Source: Bacteroidales bacterium
GTDB taxonomy: Bacteria > Bacteroidota > Bacteroidia > Bacteroidales > UBA10428
Reading direction: 5' to 3'
Length of the DNA: 14,446 nucleotides
NCBI GenBank assembly: GCA_030626465.1
Contig: DAOUOU010000058.1
Span: forward strand, 1 to 14,446
Shown: piece by piece, positions 1-6,731 of the stretch
How positions within the stretch are numbered: position 1 is the stretch's first letter
Layout of the letters: each line of letters opens with the position of its first letter
Notes under the pieces: model-generated
The model's input: the letters and a program-made list of their open reading frames with translations, nothing else
Databases searched by the model: none
Told to the model about the DNA's origin: nothing
Translations under genes and position numbers: made by a program

Positions 1-1820
1 AAACCGAAGAAATTTGTATCGGTTCTGTCGCCAAGCTAAAAGAAAAGATCGACAAAGCCGTGGAAGCAGGGTTTATGAAATCTAATCCCCTTGCATCATA
101 CAAAGAGAATGACTATTCGGATGATAACTATTCTCTCTTCGATCTTCATCGACCCTTTGTTGATGAAATAGTTCTTGTTTCAAAGAATGAACAGAAAATG
201 CTTCGCGAACCTGACCTTATCGATGTCTGGTTCGACTCGGGTGCTATGCCATACGCACAGGTACATTACCCTTTTGCAACGAAAGAAAAAGAATTCAAGG
301 ATCTGTTTCCCGCTGATTTTATTGCCGAAGGAGTGGATCAGACCCGTGGTTGGTTTTTTACCTTACATGCTATTGCCGGGATCCTTTTCGATTCGGTTGC
401 TTATAAAAACATTATCAGTAACGGACTGGTCCTGGACAAGACTGGAAACAAAATGTCCAAGCGTCTGGGCAATGTGATCGATCCTTTCGAAACCATCGAG
501 AAATACGGTTCCGATCCGTTGCGCTGGTACATGGTTACAAATGCACAACCCTGGGACAACCTTAAATTCGATATCGACGGGGTAGAAGAAGTAAGACGTA
601 AGTTTTTCGGCACATTGTACAATACCTATTCGTTTTTCGCACTGTACGCAAACGTTGATGGATTTGATAATTCGGCAGCGGAAATTCCCCTGGAAAAAAG
701 ACCGGAGATAGACCGCTGGATATTCTCATTGCTTAATACATTAATAAAAGAAGTAGAGCAGCATTATGAAAATTATGAGCTGACAAAGGTAAGCAGGGCA
801 ATTCAGGAGTTTGTGATGGAAAACCTTAGCAACTGGTACGTTCGTCTCAACAGAAAAAGATACTGGGGCGGGGAATTTGATGATGACAAGCTTTCTGCCT
901 ATCAGAGTTTGTACGCATGCCTTGAAACTGTGGCTATACTTGCCTCTCCAATTGCACCCTTCTATTGTGATAAGATCTTTTGCGATCTGAATGCTGTCAC
1001 CGGTAAGTATACCGCTGATTCTGTTCACCTGATTGATTTTCCAAAATACAATCCTCAATATATTGATAGAGATCTTGAACTACGAATGAATATCGCTCAG
1101 ACCATCTCCTCAATGATCCTGGGGTTACGCCGCAAAATAAACATTAAAGTCCGTCAGCCACTTAGCAAAATAATGGTACCTGTATCAGACAGGAAGTTCG
1201 AAGATCAGTTGCAAAAGGTTGCCCCTCTTATACTTTCTGAGGTGAATGTCAAAGAGATCGATTTTCTGAAAGATACCTCCGGGGTGCTGGTAAAGAAAAT
1301 AAAACCAAATTTTAAAACTCTTGGCCCCCGCTATGGAAAGCTGATGAAACAAATATCTTCTGCCATTGCAAATTTCTCACAGGATGTTATTGCTAAAATA
1401 GAATCGGAAGGAGAATACTCATTTGAAATCGATGATCAGAATATTGTATTAACTTGCGATGATGTTGAGATCGTATCGGAAGATATACCCGGCTGGCTGG
1501 TGGCAAACGAAGGGAAAATAACTGTGGCATTAGATATAACTGTCACCAGTGAATTACGAAACGAAGGTATTGCAAGGGAGTTTATAAACCGTATACAGAA
1601 TCTGAGAAAAGACAGTGGACTGGAAGTTACCGATAAAATTCATATTCGTATTATGAAACATAGAGAGATCATTGAAGCTGTTGAAAACTTCTCGGAATAT
1701 ATCGGGTCACAAACGCTGGCAAATAAAATTGATCTGGTTGATGAACTTAATTCTGATAAAGCAATTGAGGTTGAACTTACTGATGAAATAAAAACCTTGC
1801 TTCAAATCAATAAGATTTAG
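1..1820 (+). CDS. ileS: Isoleucyl-tRNA synthetase, C-terminal part (5' end outside window)
   Basis: Charges tRNA-Ile with isoleucine in the cytoplasm. The frame is open from base 3 to the TAA/TAG-type stop at 1818-1820, giving 605 residues, so the GTG at 60 is internal and not a start. Visible class I IleS landmarks are EEICIGSV at the very start, WFDSGAMPYA, EGVDQTRGWFF and the KMSKR signature loop at 450-464 (residues 150-154). These are followed by the helical anticodon-binding domain with NWYVRLNRKRYW and LASPIAPF. The C-terminal extension of about 200 residues has no Cys-rich zinc finger, unlike the E. coli-type enzyme. With the KMSKR form of the loop, this points to the long, eukaryote-like type 2 IleS. 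Full-length members exceed 1000 residues, so roughly the N-terminal half (HIGH motif, most of the editing domain) is missing here. The next gene follows after 59 nt on the same strand and may be cotranscribed. Confidence 0.97.
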   Translation, partial: TEEICIGSVAKLKEKIDKAVEAGFMKSNPLASYKENDYSDDNYSLFDLHRPFVDEIVLVSKNEQKMLREPDLIDVWFDSGAMPYAQVHYPFATKEKEFKDLFPADFIAEGVDQTRGWFFTLHAIAGILFDSVAYKNIISNGLVLDKTGNKMSKRLGNVIDPFETIEKYGSDPLRWYMVTNAQPWDNLKFDIDGVEEVRRKFFGTLYNTYSFFALYANVDGFDNSAAEIPLEKRPEIDRWIFSLLNTLIKEVEQHYENYELTKVSRAIQEFVMENLSNWYVRLNRKRYWGGEFDDDKLSAYQSLYACLETVAILASPIAPFYCDKIFCDLNAVTGKYTADSVHLIDFPKYNPQYIDRDLELRMNIAQTISSMILGLRRKINIKVRQPLSKIMVPVSDRKFEDQLQKVAPLILSEVNVKEIDFLKDTSGVLVKKIKPNFKTLGPRYGKLMKQISSAIANFSQDVIAKIESEGEYSFEIDDQNIVLTCDDVEIVSEDIPGWLVANEGKITVALDITVTSELRNEGIAREFINRIQNLRKDSGLEVTDKIHIRIMKHREIIEAVENFSEYIGSQTLANKIDLVDELNSDKAIEVELTDEIKTLLQINKI

Positions 1821-1879
1821 GATGGAAAGCATCAGGTATTAATTTTTTTTATACTTTTAATAGACTAAAATTTACGACT

Positions 1880-2257
1880 ATGGTTGAAAAGACAAGATAT
1901 ACCGATGAAGAGCTTTCAGAATTTAAACAGATCATTCTGGATAAGCTTGATAAGGCCAGAAAGGATTATGAACTGCTGAAAAGTGCCATAACCCAAAGTG
2001 AAAGTAACGATACACAGGATACATCTCCCACTTTTAAAGTTCTTGAAGAAGGAGCAGCAACGCTATCTAAGGAGGAATCTGGCAAACTTGCACAAAGACA
2101 GCTCAAATTCATTCAACACCTGCAGGCTGCACTTGTGCGTATCGAAAACAAAACCTATGGAATCTGTCGTGAAACAGGAATATTGATCTCCAAAGAGCGA
2201 CTCAGAGCTGTTCCTCATGCAACCCTATCCATAGATGCAAAACAAAGACAGAAATAA
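1880..2257 (+). CDS. DksA/TraR-family regulator with degenerate zinc finger
   Basis: A 125-residue protein of the DksA/TraR family. Family members bind in the RNA polymerase secondary channel and modulate initiation, often with ppGpp. Residues 8-40 and 62-91 look like the two arms of the family coiled coil. The turn contains D44-x-x-D47-x-S49, resembling the DxxDxA tip of DksA. The C-terminal segment YGICRETG...ISKERLRAVPHATLSIDAK aligns with the DksA C4 finger, but only the first of four ligand positions is Cys (C96). The others are T99, S117 and A120, at the expected 2-17-2 spacing, so the fold probably works without zinc. It lies between ileS and lspA and ends in a strong terminator. The family call is firm; the target promoters and ppGpp dependence are unknown. 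Confidence 0.9.
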   Translation: MVEKTRYTDEELSEFKQIILDKLDKARKDYELLKSAITQSESNDTQDTSPTFKVLEEGAATLSKEESGKLAQRQLKFIQHLQAALVRIENKTYGICRETGILISKERLRAVPHATLSIDAKQRQK

Positions 2258-2278
2258 CAATTTCTTTATAAGAATATG

Positions 2279-2311
2279 AAAAATGATTGGGGACTATCTC
2301 CAATCATTTTT
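2279..2311 (+). terminator. Rho-independent terminator after the dksA-like gene
   Basis: The left arm AAAAATGATTGG (2279-2290) pairs perfectly with CCAATCATTTTT (2300-2311). Three more pairs including one G-U continue the stem inward to a CTA loop at 2294-2296. The right arm ends in a T-rich tract. It lies 21 nt beyond the dksA-like stop codon and ends the ileS-dksA transcription unit. Confidence 0.85.
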
Positions 2312-2319
2312 TATTTTTG
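2312..2319 (+). promoter_or_regulatory. Candidate -7 box for lspA
   Basis: TATTTTTG matches the Bacteroidota -7 consensus TAnnTTTG and lies 17 nt before the chosen lspA ATG. It begins directly after the terminator stem. A possible -33 element (ATTG, 2286-2289) is inside the hairpin at a long 22-nt spacing, so support is partial. Confidence 0.35.
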
Positions 2320-2336
2320 CCTGCAACATATTTATT

Positions 2337-2966
2337 ATGCGAAAAATATTAAGAATGTCCCTGTCACAAAAAGCCCTTCTCGTTATTATCCTAATCCTTA
2401 TTATTGATCAAACTTTCAAGATCATCATCAAAACAACAATACCCCTTGGGGCAACCCATCCTGTAATAGGAAGCTGGTTCTTAATAAGATTCATTGAAAA
2501 CCCCGGCATGGCCTTTGGCATTGATATCCCCGGTAAGTTCGGCAAACCGTCACTGACCATCTTTCGTATGATAGCTGTTGTTCTTATCAGCTTCTATCTG
2601 CATTCATTAATCATTCGGAAAGCACCTCTTGGTTTTATAATTTGCCTTTCAATGATCCTGGCCGGAGCAATAGGCAACATCATCGATAGTTTGTTCTACG
2701 GGCTGATTTTCAGTGAGAGCAGTTACCTGGAGCCTGCAGTTCTGTTCCCTGCAAGCAAAGGATATGCTCCTTTCCTGCATGGCAAAGTAGTGGATATGTT
2801 ATACTTTCCTTTGTTTGAGGGTAATTTTCCCGACTGGCTTCCATACTTTGGAGGCAAGAAGTTTTTATTCTTCAGGCCAATATTTAACATTGCCGATTCC
2901 GCCATTTCTGTCGGGGTGGTATCTATTTTCATTTTTCAGCGCAAGTATTTAAAAGAAATGAACTAA
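2337..2966 (+). CDS. lspA: Prolipoprotein signal peptidase (signal peptidase II)
   Basis: Inner-membrane aspartyl protease that removes signal peptides from diacylglyceryl-modified prolipoproteins. With the ATG at 2337 it has 209 residues. The in-frame ATG at 2283 is rejected because it lies in the terminator hairpin; ATG 2355 is an alternative. Family motifs in order are IIDQ (D24), ENPGMAFG (54-61), GNIIDS (113-118, where Arg is usual at the last position), VVD with catalytic D153, and FNIADS with catalytic D187. Hydrophobic segments at about 11-27, 74-92, 99-123 and 188-201 fit the four-helix topology. It is longer than the usual 160-170 residues because of insertions at about 125-148 and 157-178. 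The second puts the catalytic Asp pair 34 residues apart instead of about 20. A likely client encoded in this window is the lipoprotein adaptor at 9131. Confidence 0.95.
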   Translation: MRKILRMSLSQKALLVIILILIIDQTFKIIIKTTIPLGATHPVIGSWFLIRFIENPGMAFGIDIPGKFGKPSLTIFRMIAVVLISFYLHSLIIRKAPLGFIICLSMILAGAIGNIIDSLFYGLIFSESSYLEPAVLFPASKGYAPFLHGKVVDMLYFPLFEGNFPDWLPYFGGKKFLFFRPIFNIADSAISVGVVSIFIFQRKYLKEMN

Positions 2967-3017
2967 TAATCTCCTGAAAGGCTATACCACCCTTTTGACC
3001 GGTTCATGTTTTTTCTG

Positions 3018-3034
3018 ATCCTTAGTGGAAGGAT
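3018..3034. repeat. Small inverted repeat between lspA and the ROK gene
   Basis: ATCCTT and AAGGAT form a 6-bp stem with a 5-nt AGTGG loop. There is no T tract after it, so it is not a convincing intrinsic terminator. It may be part of the lspA 3' region or the upstream control region of the kinase gene. Confidence 0.3.
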
Positions 3035-3057
3035 AGTTCATATTTCATTGATTGTAT

Positions 3058-3065
3058 TATTTTTG
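3058..3065 (+). promoter_or_regulatory. Candidate -7 box for the ROK kinase gene
   Basis: TATTTTTG is an exact TAnnTTTG match 39 nt before the start codon, a plausible distance. I see no clean TTTG -33 box at the expected spacing; only TTCA lies nearby at 3037-3040. Support therefore rests on the -7 box alone. Confidence 0.35.
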
Positions 3066-3104
3066 TGCCGGAACAAGATCGCATAATATTTAAATTAAGA
3101 ATGC

Positions 3105-4067
3105 ATGACGGACTATGTAATTGGTATTGATATTGGCGGAACATTCACCAAGTATGGCATTGTTGACAAGGATGGGCATTGCTTGAAAGAAAACTTTATC
3201 AGCACTGATAAATACACCGATTTTGACGTATACCTCGAAAATTTAAATACCGAAATCGAAGAGACAATAAGCACACTGGGGAATCCTGTTGCTATTAAGG
3301 CCATTGGTATCGGTGCTCCAAATGGAAATTACTACCGGGGAACAATTGAAAATGCTCCTAATCTGAATTGGAAAGGTACCATTCAGTTTGTGGAAAAACT
3401 CAGGGAGTACTATCCCGTTATCCCGATTGTACTCACCAATGATGCAAATGCTGCTGCCCTGGGTGAAATGATCTATGGCGGGGCAAAGAATATGAAAAAT
3501 TTCATTGTGATCACTCTCGGTACCGGATTGGGAAGCGGGATTGTTGTTGACGGAAATCTTGTATACGGTCATGATGGCTTTGCCGGTGAACTGGGACATA
3601 TGAATGTCAAACATCGTGGCAGAGATTGTGGTTGCGGGAAAAAAGGTTGTCTCGAAGCCTATGTTTCCGCAACAGGTATAAAACGAACCGTGTTTAAGAT
3701 CATGACAGAAAGAGTGATTGAAAGTGAGTTGCGCAACATCAGTTTTGAAGATCTTACTTCAAAAATGATATCCGAAGCTGCCAAAAAGGGAGATCAAATA
3801 GCTATTGAGGCTTTCGAATTAACAGGTCGCATACTTGGCGTGAAACTTGCCGATGCCATAACCTGTACCAGTCCCGAAGCAATATTTCTTTTTGGCGGAC
3901 TGGCTAAGGCCGGTGATTTGTTGTTGAACCCTACAAAGCAATATATGGAAAAAAACCTGTTCCCGGTTTACAGAGGAAAGGTTAAACTTTTGTTGTCTGA
4001 TCTTACCGAAACCAATGCAGCCATTCTGGGTGCTTCAGCATTAGCATGGAAAGAGTTGCAAAAGTGA
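3105..4067 (+). CDS. ROK-family sugar kinase (glucokinase-like)
   Basis: A 320-residue cytoplasmic kinase, most likely phosphorylating glucose or a related hexose with ATP. The N-terminal phosphate loop is GIDIGGTFTK (7-16). TNDANAA (111-117) contains the catalytic base D113, and LGTGLGSG (138-145) is the second phosphate motif. The ROK signature follows as GELGHM (161-166) and then CGCGKKGCLE. Zn ligands H165, C175, C177 and C182 are all present, and E162 and E184 fit the sugar-binding positions. Length is normal and nothing is truncated. These features argue for an enzyme rather than a ROK repressor, because no N-terminal HTH is present. Exact substrate (glucose, N-acetylmannosamine, fructose) cannot be decided by eye. 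An out-of-frame ATG at 3101 overlaps the start. The receiver-protein gene follows after 64 nt. Confidence 0.92.
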   Translation: MTDYVIGIDIGGTFTKYGIVDKDGHCLKENFISTDKYTDFDVYLENLNTEIEETISTLGNPVAIKAIGIGAPNGNYYRGTIENAPNLNWKGTIQFVEKLREYYPVIPIVLTNDANAAALGEMIYGGAKNMKNFIVITLGTGLGSGIVVDGNLVYGHDGFAGELGHMNVKHRGRDCGCGKKGCLEAYVSATGIKRTVFKIMTERVIESELRNISFEDLTSKMISEAAKKGDQIAIEAFELTGRILGVKLADAITCTSPEAIFLFGGLAKAGDLLLNPTKQYMEKNLFPVYRGKVKLLLSDLTETNAAILGASALAWKELQK

Positions 4068-4131
4068 TATTTTTTGACTTACTTATACTCTCTGTTTCAT
4101 CTAACACAAATTAGTAATTCTTTTCTATCAC

Positions 4132-4509
4132 ATGGAGCAAATATTAAAAGATAAAAGAATACTTGTTGTCGAAGATGAGGAATCAAACTGGTTTCTTCTG
4201 CGTGATATTCTTGAAGGATATTCCGCAAAAGTCGTCTGGGCTGAAGTTGGACAGAAAGCAATTGATATGGTTGCTGATGGAGAACACTTCGATCTTATTC
4301 TGATGGACATCCATCTCCCTTCGATAGATGGTCTGGAAGTGACGAAGAAGATTAAATCCCTCAGACCCGATATACCTGTTGTTGCTCAAACAGCTTTTGC
4401 TCTCGATAACGAAATCAGAAATTGTTACAAATCAGGCTGCGATGGTCATGTGCTTAAACCTTTCACCATATCCGAATTAACCACCGCCATTGAGAAAGTG
4501 ATAAAATGA
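4132..4509 (+). CDS. Stand-alone CheY-like response regulator receiver
   Basis: A 125-residue protein that is a single receiver domain with no output domain. The hydrophobic beta-1 strand ILVVEDEE gives acidic Mg-binding residues E14/D15 (with E16 next). The phospho-acceptor is D59 in LILMDIHLP, the switch residue is T87 in VVAQTAFA, and K109 lies in LKPF. All catalytic positions are intact, so it should be phosphorylatable. Its beta-4 motif AQTAFA resembles receivers of Bacteroidota hybrid histidine kinases. No kinase gene is next to it, so the partner is elsewhere; it could act in a phosphorelay or as a diffusible regulator. The stop codon TGA (4507-4509) is itself the first three bases of an octamer repeat array. 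Confidence 0.9.
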   Translation: MEQILKDKRILVVEDEESNWFLLRDILEGYSAKVVWAEVGQKAIDMVADGEHFDLILMDIHLPSIDGLEVTKKIKSLRPDIPVVAQTAFALDNEIRNCYKSGCDGHVLKPFTISELTTAIEKVIK

Positions 4510-4552
4510 TTAGTTGATTAGTTGATTAGTCGATGAGTCGATGAGTCGATTA
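4507..4552 (+). repeat. Octamer tandem array at the receiver gene's stop codon
   Basis: TGATTAGT occurs three times (4507-4530), then CGATGAGT twice (4531-4546), then a partial CGATTA. The period is exactly 8 nt. The array begins on the TGA stop codon of the receiver gene. Confidence 0.9.
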
Positions 4553-4567
4553 ACTGAAGATAATTTA

Positions 4568-4599
4568 TTTGCATAGTGCATGCTGTAGGGTCATGCAAA
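4568..4599. repeat. Inverted repeat TTTGCAT/ATGCAAA
   Basis: TTTGCAT at 4568-4574 and ATGCAAA at 4593-4599 form a 7-bp stem with an 18-nt loop. The + strand continues with A's, not T's, so a terminator role for the receiver gene is weakly supported. It may simply be part of the repeat-rich convergent gap. Confidence 0.35.
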
Positions 4600-4601
4600 A
4601 A

Positions 4602-4767
4602 TACCCCCTATAATCCCCCTAAAAGGGGGATGAAACAGGAGTGGGGAAAAATCCTAAAAAGGAGATGAAACAGGAGTGGGGGAAAAATCCTTATTTGTTT
4701 ACATTTTGTGTAAACCTATTTCAGGACAAGACATCCTTCCCCCTTCAAGGGGGAAAACAAGGGGGTA
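4602..4767. repeat. Inverted pair of C5/G5 repeat arms (REP/MITE-like element)
   Basis: The left arm (4602-4630) reads TACCCCCT, a short spacer, TCCCCCT, AAA, AGGGGGA. The reverse complement of the right arm (4737-4767) reads TACCCCCT, a spacer, TCCCCCT, TGA, AGGGGGA. Each arm can fold its own 7-bp C5/G5 hairpin (4614-4630 and about 4737-4755), and the two arms are mirror images over about 30 nt. The element is 166 nt, has no coding capacity, and lies between two convergent genes. This looks like a pair of inverted REP sequences or a very small inverted-repeat element. It could also work as a bidirectional terminator. Confidence 0.75.
4621..4690 (+). repeat. 34-nt direct duplication inside the inverted-arm element
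   Basis: Copy 1 (4621-4654) and copy 2 (4657-4690) share AAAA, a G-rich run, TGAAACAGGAGTGGGG and AAAAATCC. They differ only in the G/A content of the first run and the length of the second. Copy 1 overlaps the left C5/G5 arm. Confidence 0.85.
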
Positions 4768-4770
4768 ATC

Positions 4771-4817
4771 CTCTAAACCTCTAAACCTCTAAACATCTAA
4801 ACTCTAAACATCTAAAC
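4771..4817 (-). repeat. Octamer tandem array at the DUF2461 gene's stop codon
   Basis: On the + strand CTCTAAAC occurs three times (4771-4794), followed by ATCTAAAC, TCTAAAC and ATCTAAAC. Read on the minus strand this is a GTTTAGAG/GTTTAGAT array, and its first TAG is the stop codon of the DUF2461 gene (4812-4814). It mirrors the array at the receiver gene. Confidence 0.9.
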
Positions 4818-5471
4818 TCCCTCAATCGCTTCATTCAAAAACAGGATAAAAGGAAAGAGGGAGCGAAACCTGGCGATTATATCCTCCAGAATATCAGCAT
4901 GCATCATTTCTTTATTGGTTTTCATTTTTGAAAACCCGTAACTCTTATACTTGAGAAGGTCAATATCAGGGAAATCTTTTGGAAAGCCCCGGGGAGGATT
5001 ATTCAATTGTTCTCCAAACATGCCATCAAAATTCTTTGTCAGCTCAGGAAATTGAATAATCTCTTTGAATTCCTCAATATGCTCGAAAATATCACTGCGT
5101 ATAGCTTTCAATACAGGAGATGGCGGCATATGAATGCCCCCGGCAATGAATGAATTGTCCGGTTGGATATGCAGATAATAACCGGCAAACCCTGTTTTTT
5201 TGCCTCCACGGGTAAGAAACGTACCAAAATTAGTTTTGTAGGGCGACTTATCTGCAGAAAAGCGAACATCACGGAAAATCCGGAATATACAGTCCTTAGG
5301 TGTTAATCCTGCAACATCCTTATCAAACTCACTCACTTCATGCAACAAAATCTCTGTAACATGCTCAAACTCCTGCCTTGCTACGTTGTAAAAAGATTTA
5401 TTTGCATGATACCATTTACGGTTGTTATTTTGTGTAAGTGTTTCTAAAAATGAAAATGACTTTTCAAACAT
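4812..5471 (-). CDS. DUF2461 family protein (TIGR02453-like)
   Basis: A 219-residue protein of the DUF2461 family, whose biochemical function is not established. Recognisable family blocks are NNNRKWYHANK near residues 15-25, FRIFRDVRFSADKSPYKTNFG at about 63-83 and GFAGYYLHIQP at about 94-104. GGIHMPP follows at 111-117, and there is a C-terminal YGFSKMKTNKE region. No signal peptide or membrane segment is visible, so it is likely cytoplasmic. Length is normal. It starts with ATG at 5471 and is divergent from ispD across a 96-nt AT-rich gap. Its stop codon lies inside an octamer repeat array, so its 3' end borders the repeat-rich convergent region. Confidence 0.85.
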   Translation of the reverse strand: MFEKSFSFLETLTQNNNRKWYHANKSFYNVARQEFEHVTEILLHEVSEFDKDVAGLTPKDCIFRIFRDVRFSADKSPYKTNFGTFLTRGGKKTGFAGYYLHIQPDNSFIAGGIHMPPSPVLKAIRSDIFEHIEEFKEIIQFPELTKNFDGMFGEQLNNPPRGFPKDFPDIDLLKYKSYGFSKMKTNKEMMHADILEDIIARFRSLFPFILFLNEAIEGV

Positions 5472-5567
5472 TTTTGATCGAATTAAACTAATTTCATTAA
5501 ATGTATATCATTTACTTTACAAATTATTTACTAACTGATTTTGTCTGAAAAATAAAAATTTATACGA

Positions 5568-6242
5568 ATGAAAAAGATTGTATTAATAGCAGCGGGAGGA
5601 AGCGGTAACCGTATGCAATCAGGTACTCCCAAACAATTTATGCTTTTACATAATCTTCCCATTCTTATGCATAGTATAAACAGATTTTATAATTATGATA
5701 ACAAACTTGAACTGCGATTGGTTCTGCCGGAAGAAGAAATCGAGACATGGAAAAAATTGTGCGGGAAATATAAGTTTAAGATCAAACACTTGCTCTTCGC
5801 CGGAGGAGAAACACGTTTCCATTCTGTAAAAAACGGACTGAAAGATATTGCAGGATCTTCTCTTGTTGCCATTCACGACGGTGTGCGCCCTCTGGTAAGT
5901 AAAAAAACTATCTCAAATTGTTTCAAGATGGCAGAAAAAGAAGGAACAGCTATTCCTGTAATCCCAATTACAGAATCTATCCGAAGGGTAGACCAGGTCG
6001 ATTCAGTTGCAGAGCCAAGAGCATTGTTCAGGCTTGTACAAACTCCACAGATCTTTCAGTCGGAATTGCTCCTCGACGCTTATAATACAGATTACAAAGA
6101 AATCTTTACAGACGATGCTGTGGTTGTTGAAAAAGCAGGATACAAAATATATCTTGCCGAAGGCAATGAAGAGAATATTAAAATAACCTCTCTAACCGAT
6201 CTGCCAATTGCGGAAACTTTATTTAAGAAGATACCTGATTAA
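5568..6242 (+). CDS. ispD: 2-C-methyl-D-erythritol 4-phosphate cytidylyltransferase
   Basis: Third step of the MEP isoprenoid pathway: transfers CMP from CTP onto methylerythritol 4-phosphate in the cytoplasm. The 224-residue product has the CTP-binding loop AAGGSGNRM (8-16) with R15 and K22 in TPKQF. It then has AGGETRFHSVKNGL (78-91), HDGVRP (103-108), R151 eight residues before TPQIF, TDDA (181-184) and NIKIT with K205. R15, K22 and R151 correspond to the residues that bind and polarise CTP in the E. coli enzyme. Length is typical and the gene looks intact. The presence of IspD implies that this organism makes isoprenoids by the MEP route. It is monocistronic here, converging on the SiaC-family genes with a hairpin between. 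Confidence 0.95.
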   Translation: MKKIVLIAAGGSGNRMQSGTPKQFMLLHNLPILMHSINRFYNYDNKLELRLVLPEEEIETWKKLCGKYKFKIKHLLFAGGETRFHSVKNGLKDIAGSSLVAIHDGVRPLVSKKTISNCFKMAEKEGTAIPVIPITESIRRVDQVDSVAEPRALFRLVQTPQIFQSELLLDAYNTDYKEIFTDDAVVVEKAGYKIYLAEGNEENIKITSLTDLPIAETLFKKIPD

Positions 6243-6248
6243 GTTTAC

Positions 6249-6283
6249 TCTTCCGGCTTGTATCCCGAAAAGGAGCCGGAAGA
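6249..6283. terminator. Hairpin between convergent ispD and SiaC-family genes
   Basis: TCTTCCGGCT (6249-6258) pairs with AGCCGGAAGA (6274-6283), giving a 10-bp GC-rich stem with a 15-nt loop. It starts 7 nt after the ispD stop. Neither strand shows a good T run after the stem, so it is a plausible but not certain bidirectional terminator. Confidence 0.45.
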
Positions 6284-6295
6284 AGAGACCGGTAA

Positions 6296-6685
6296 TTATA
6301 GTATCTTCATATGAAAGGGAATTGTAAGAACAGATTCAAACACCTCACCGGCTTCCTGTATCACCTCATCATCTTCCTCATAATACCAGTTGATTTCCAA
6401 CAACCCTCCCTGTTTGGCAAGCGACTGAAGATGAATAAGTATATGATACAGCCATTTTGAAGAACCTGTATTGATATACTCAAAATTAAAATCCAGGATA
6501 AGTGTGTTGTTAAAAGAATAATAGCAAGAGATCAGTTTGCGCTGCAGCTCTTCATAAAACTCACTGGGATCAGCCATTCTTGAACGTCCCGAAATTTCCA
6601 CCTTTTTAAGTCGTTCTTTAATTGTAACCGTCGGGCTGTTCTGAGCCAATACTTTTGTTTTATTTCCAGAGACAAACCATGCCAT
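6296..6685 (-). CDS. SiaC-family (DUF1987) regulatory protein, canonical paralog
   Basis: A 129-residue protein of the SiaC/DUF1987 family. In Pseudomonas SiaC a single Thr is phosphorylated by SiaB and dephosphorylated by SiaA, which controls diguanylate cyclase SiaD. I take the ATG at 6683-6685. A TTG 30 nt upstream would add ten residues that do not resemble the family. Visible features are SPTVTI (17-22), KVEISGRS (28-35), the INTGSSKW block (71-78) with T73 at the predicted phosphosite, and INWYYEEDDE (98-107). EAGEVFESVLTIPF (111-124) closes the family pattern. No signal peptide is present, so it is cytoplasmic. It is the second gene of a two-gene unit, 46 nt after its paralog. No SiaA, SiaB or SiaD gene is in the window, so the partners are unknown. 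Confidence 0.82.
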   Translation of the reverse strand: MAWFVSGNKTKVLAQNSPTVTIKERLKKVEISGRSRMADPSEFYEELQRKLISCYYSFNNTLILDFNFEYINTGSSKWLYHILIHLQSLAKQGGLLEINWYYEEDDEVIQEAGEVFESVLTIPFHMKIL

Positions 6686-6731
6686 ACCACAGAAATTAAA
6701 TTTTTCCCTCCCCAAGCTGTTAGTAGTCTCC

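Noticed and set aside
2283..2336. Upstream ATG at 2283 as the lspA start.
   Set aside because: It lies in the left arm and loop of a strong terminator, and the added residues do not resemble LspA N-termini; ATG 2337 fits the family better.
4625..4765. G-quadruplex formed by the G4-G5 runs.
   Set aside because: The runs are separated by 13 to more than 60 nt, too far for a stable quadruplex; hairpins with the C5 runs are more plausible.
4507..4817. CRISPR array.
   Set aside because: Units are 8 nt and contiguous with no unique spacers, and the 34-nt duplication has only two copies.
5540..5568. TTTG-N17-TATACGAA as an ispD promoter.
   Set aside because: The -7 part lacks the TTTG half and would overlap the start codon, so it is not convincing.
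6686..6715. TTG start adding ten residues to the canonical SiaC-family protein.
   Set aside because: An in-frame ATG at 6685 gives the usual family N-terminus, and the extra residues lack similarity to the paralog.
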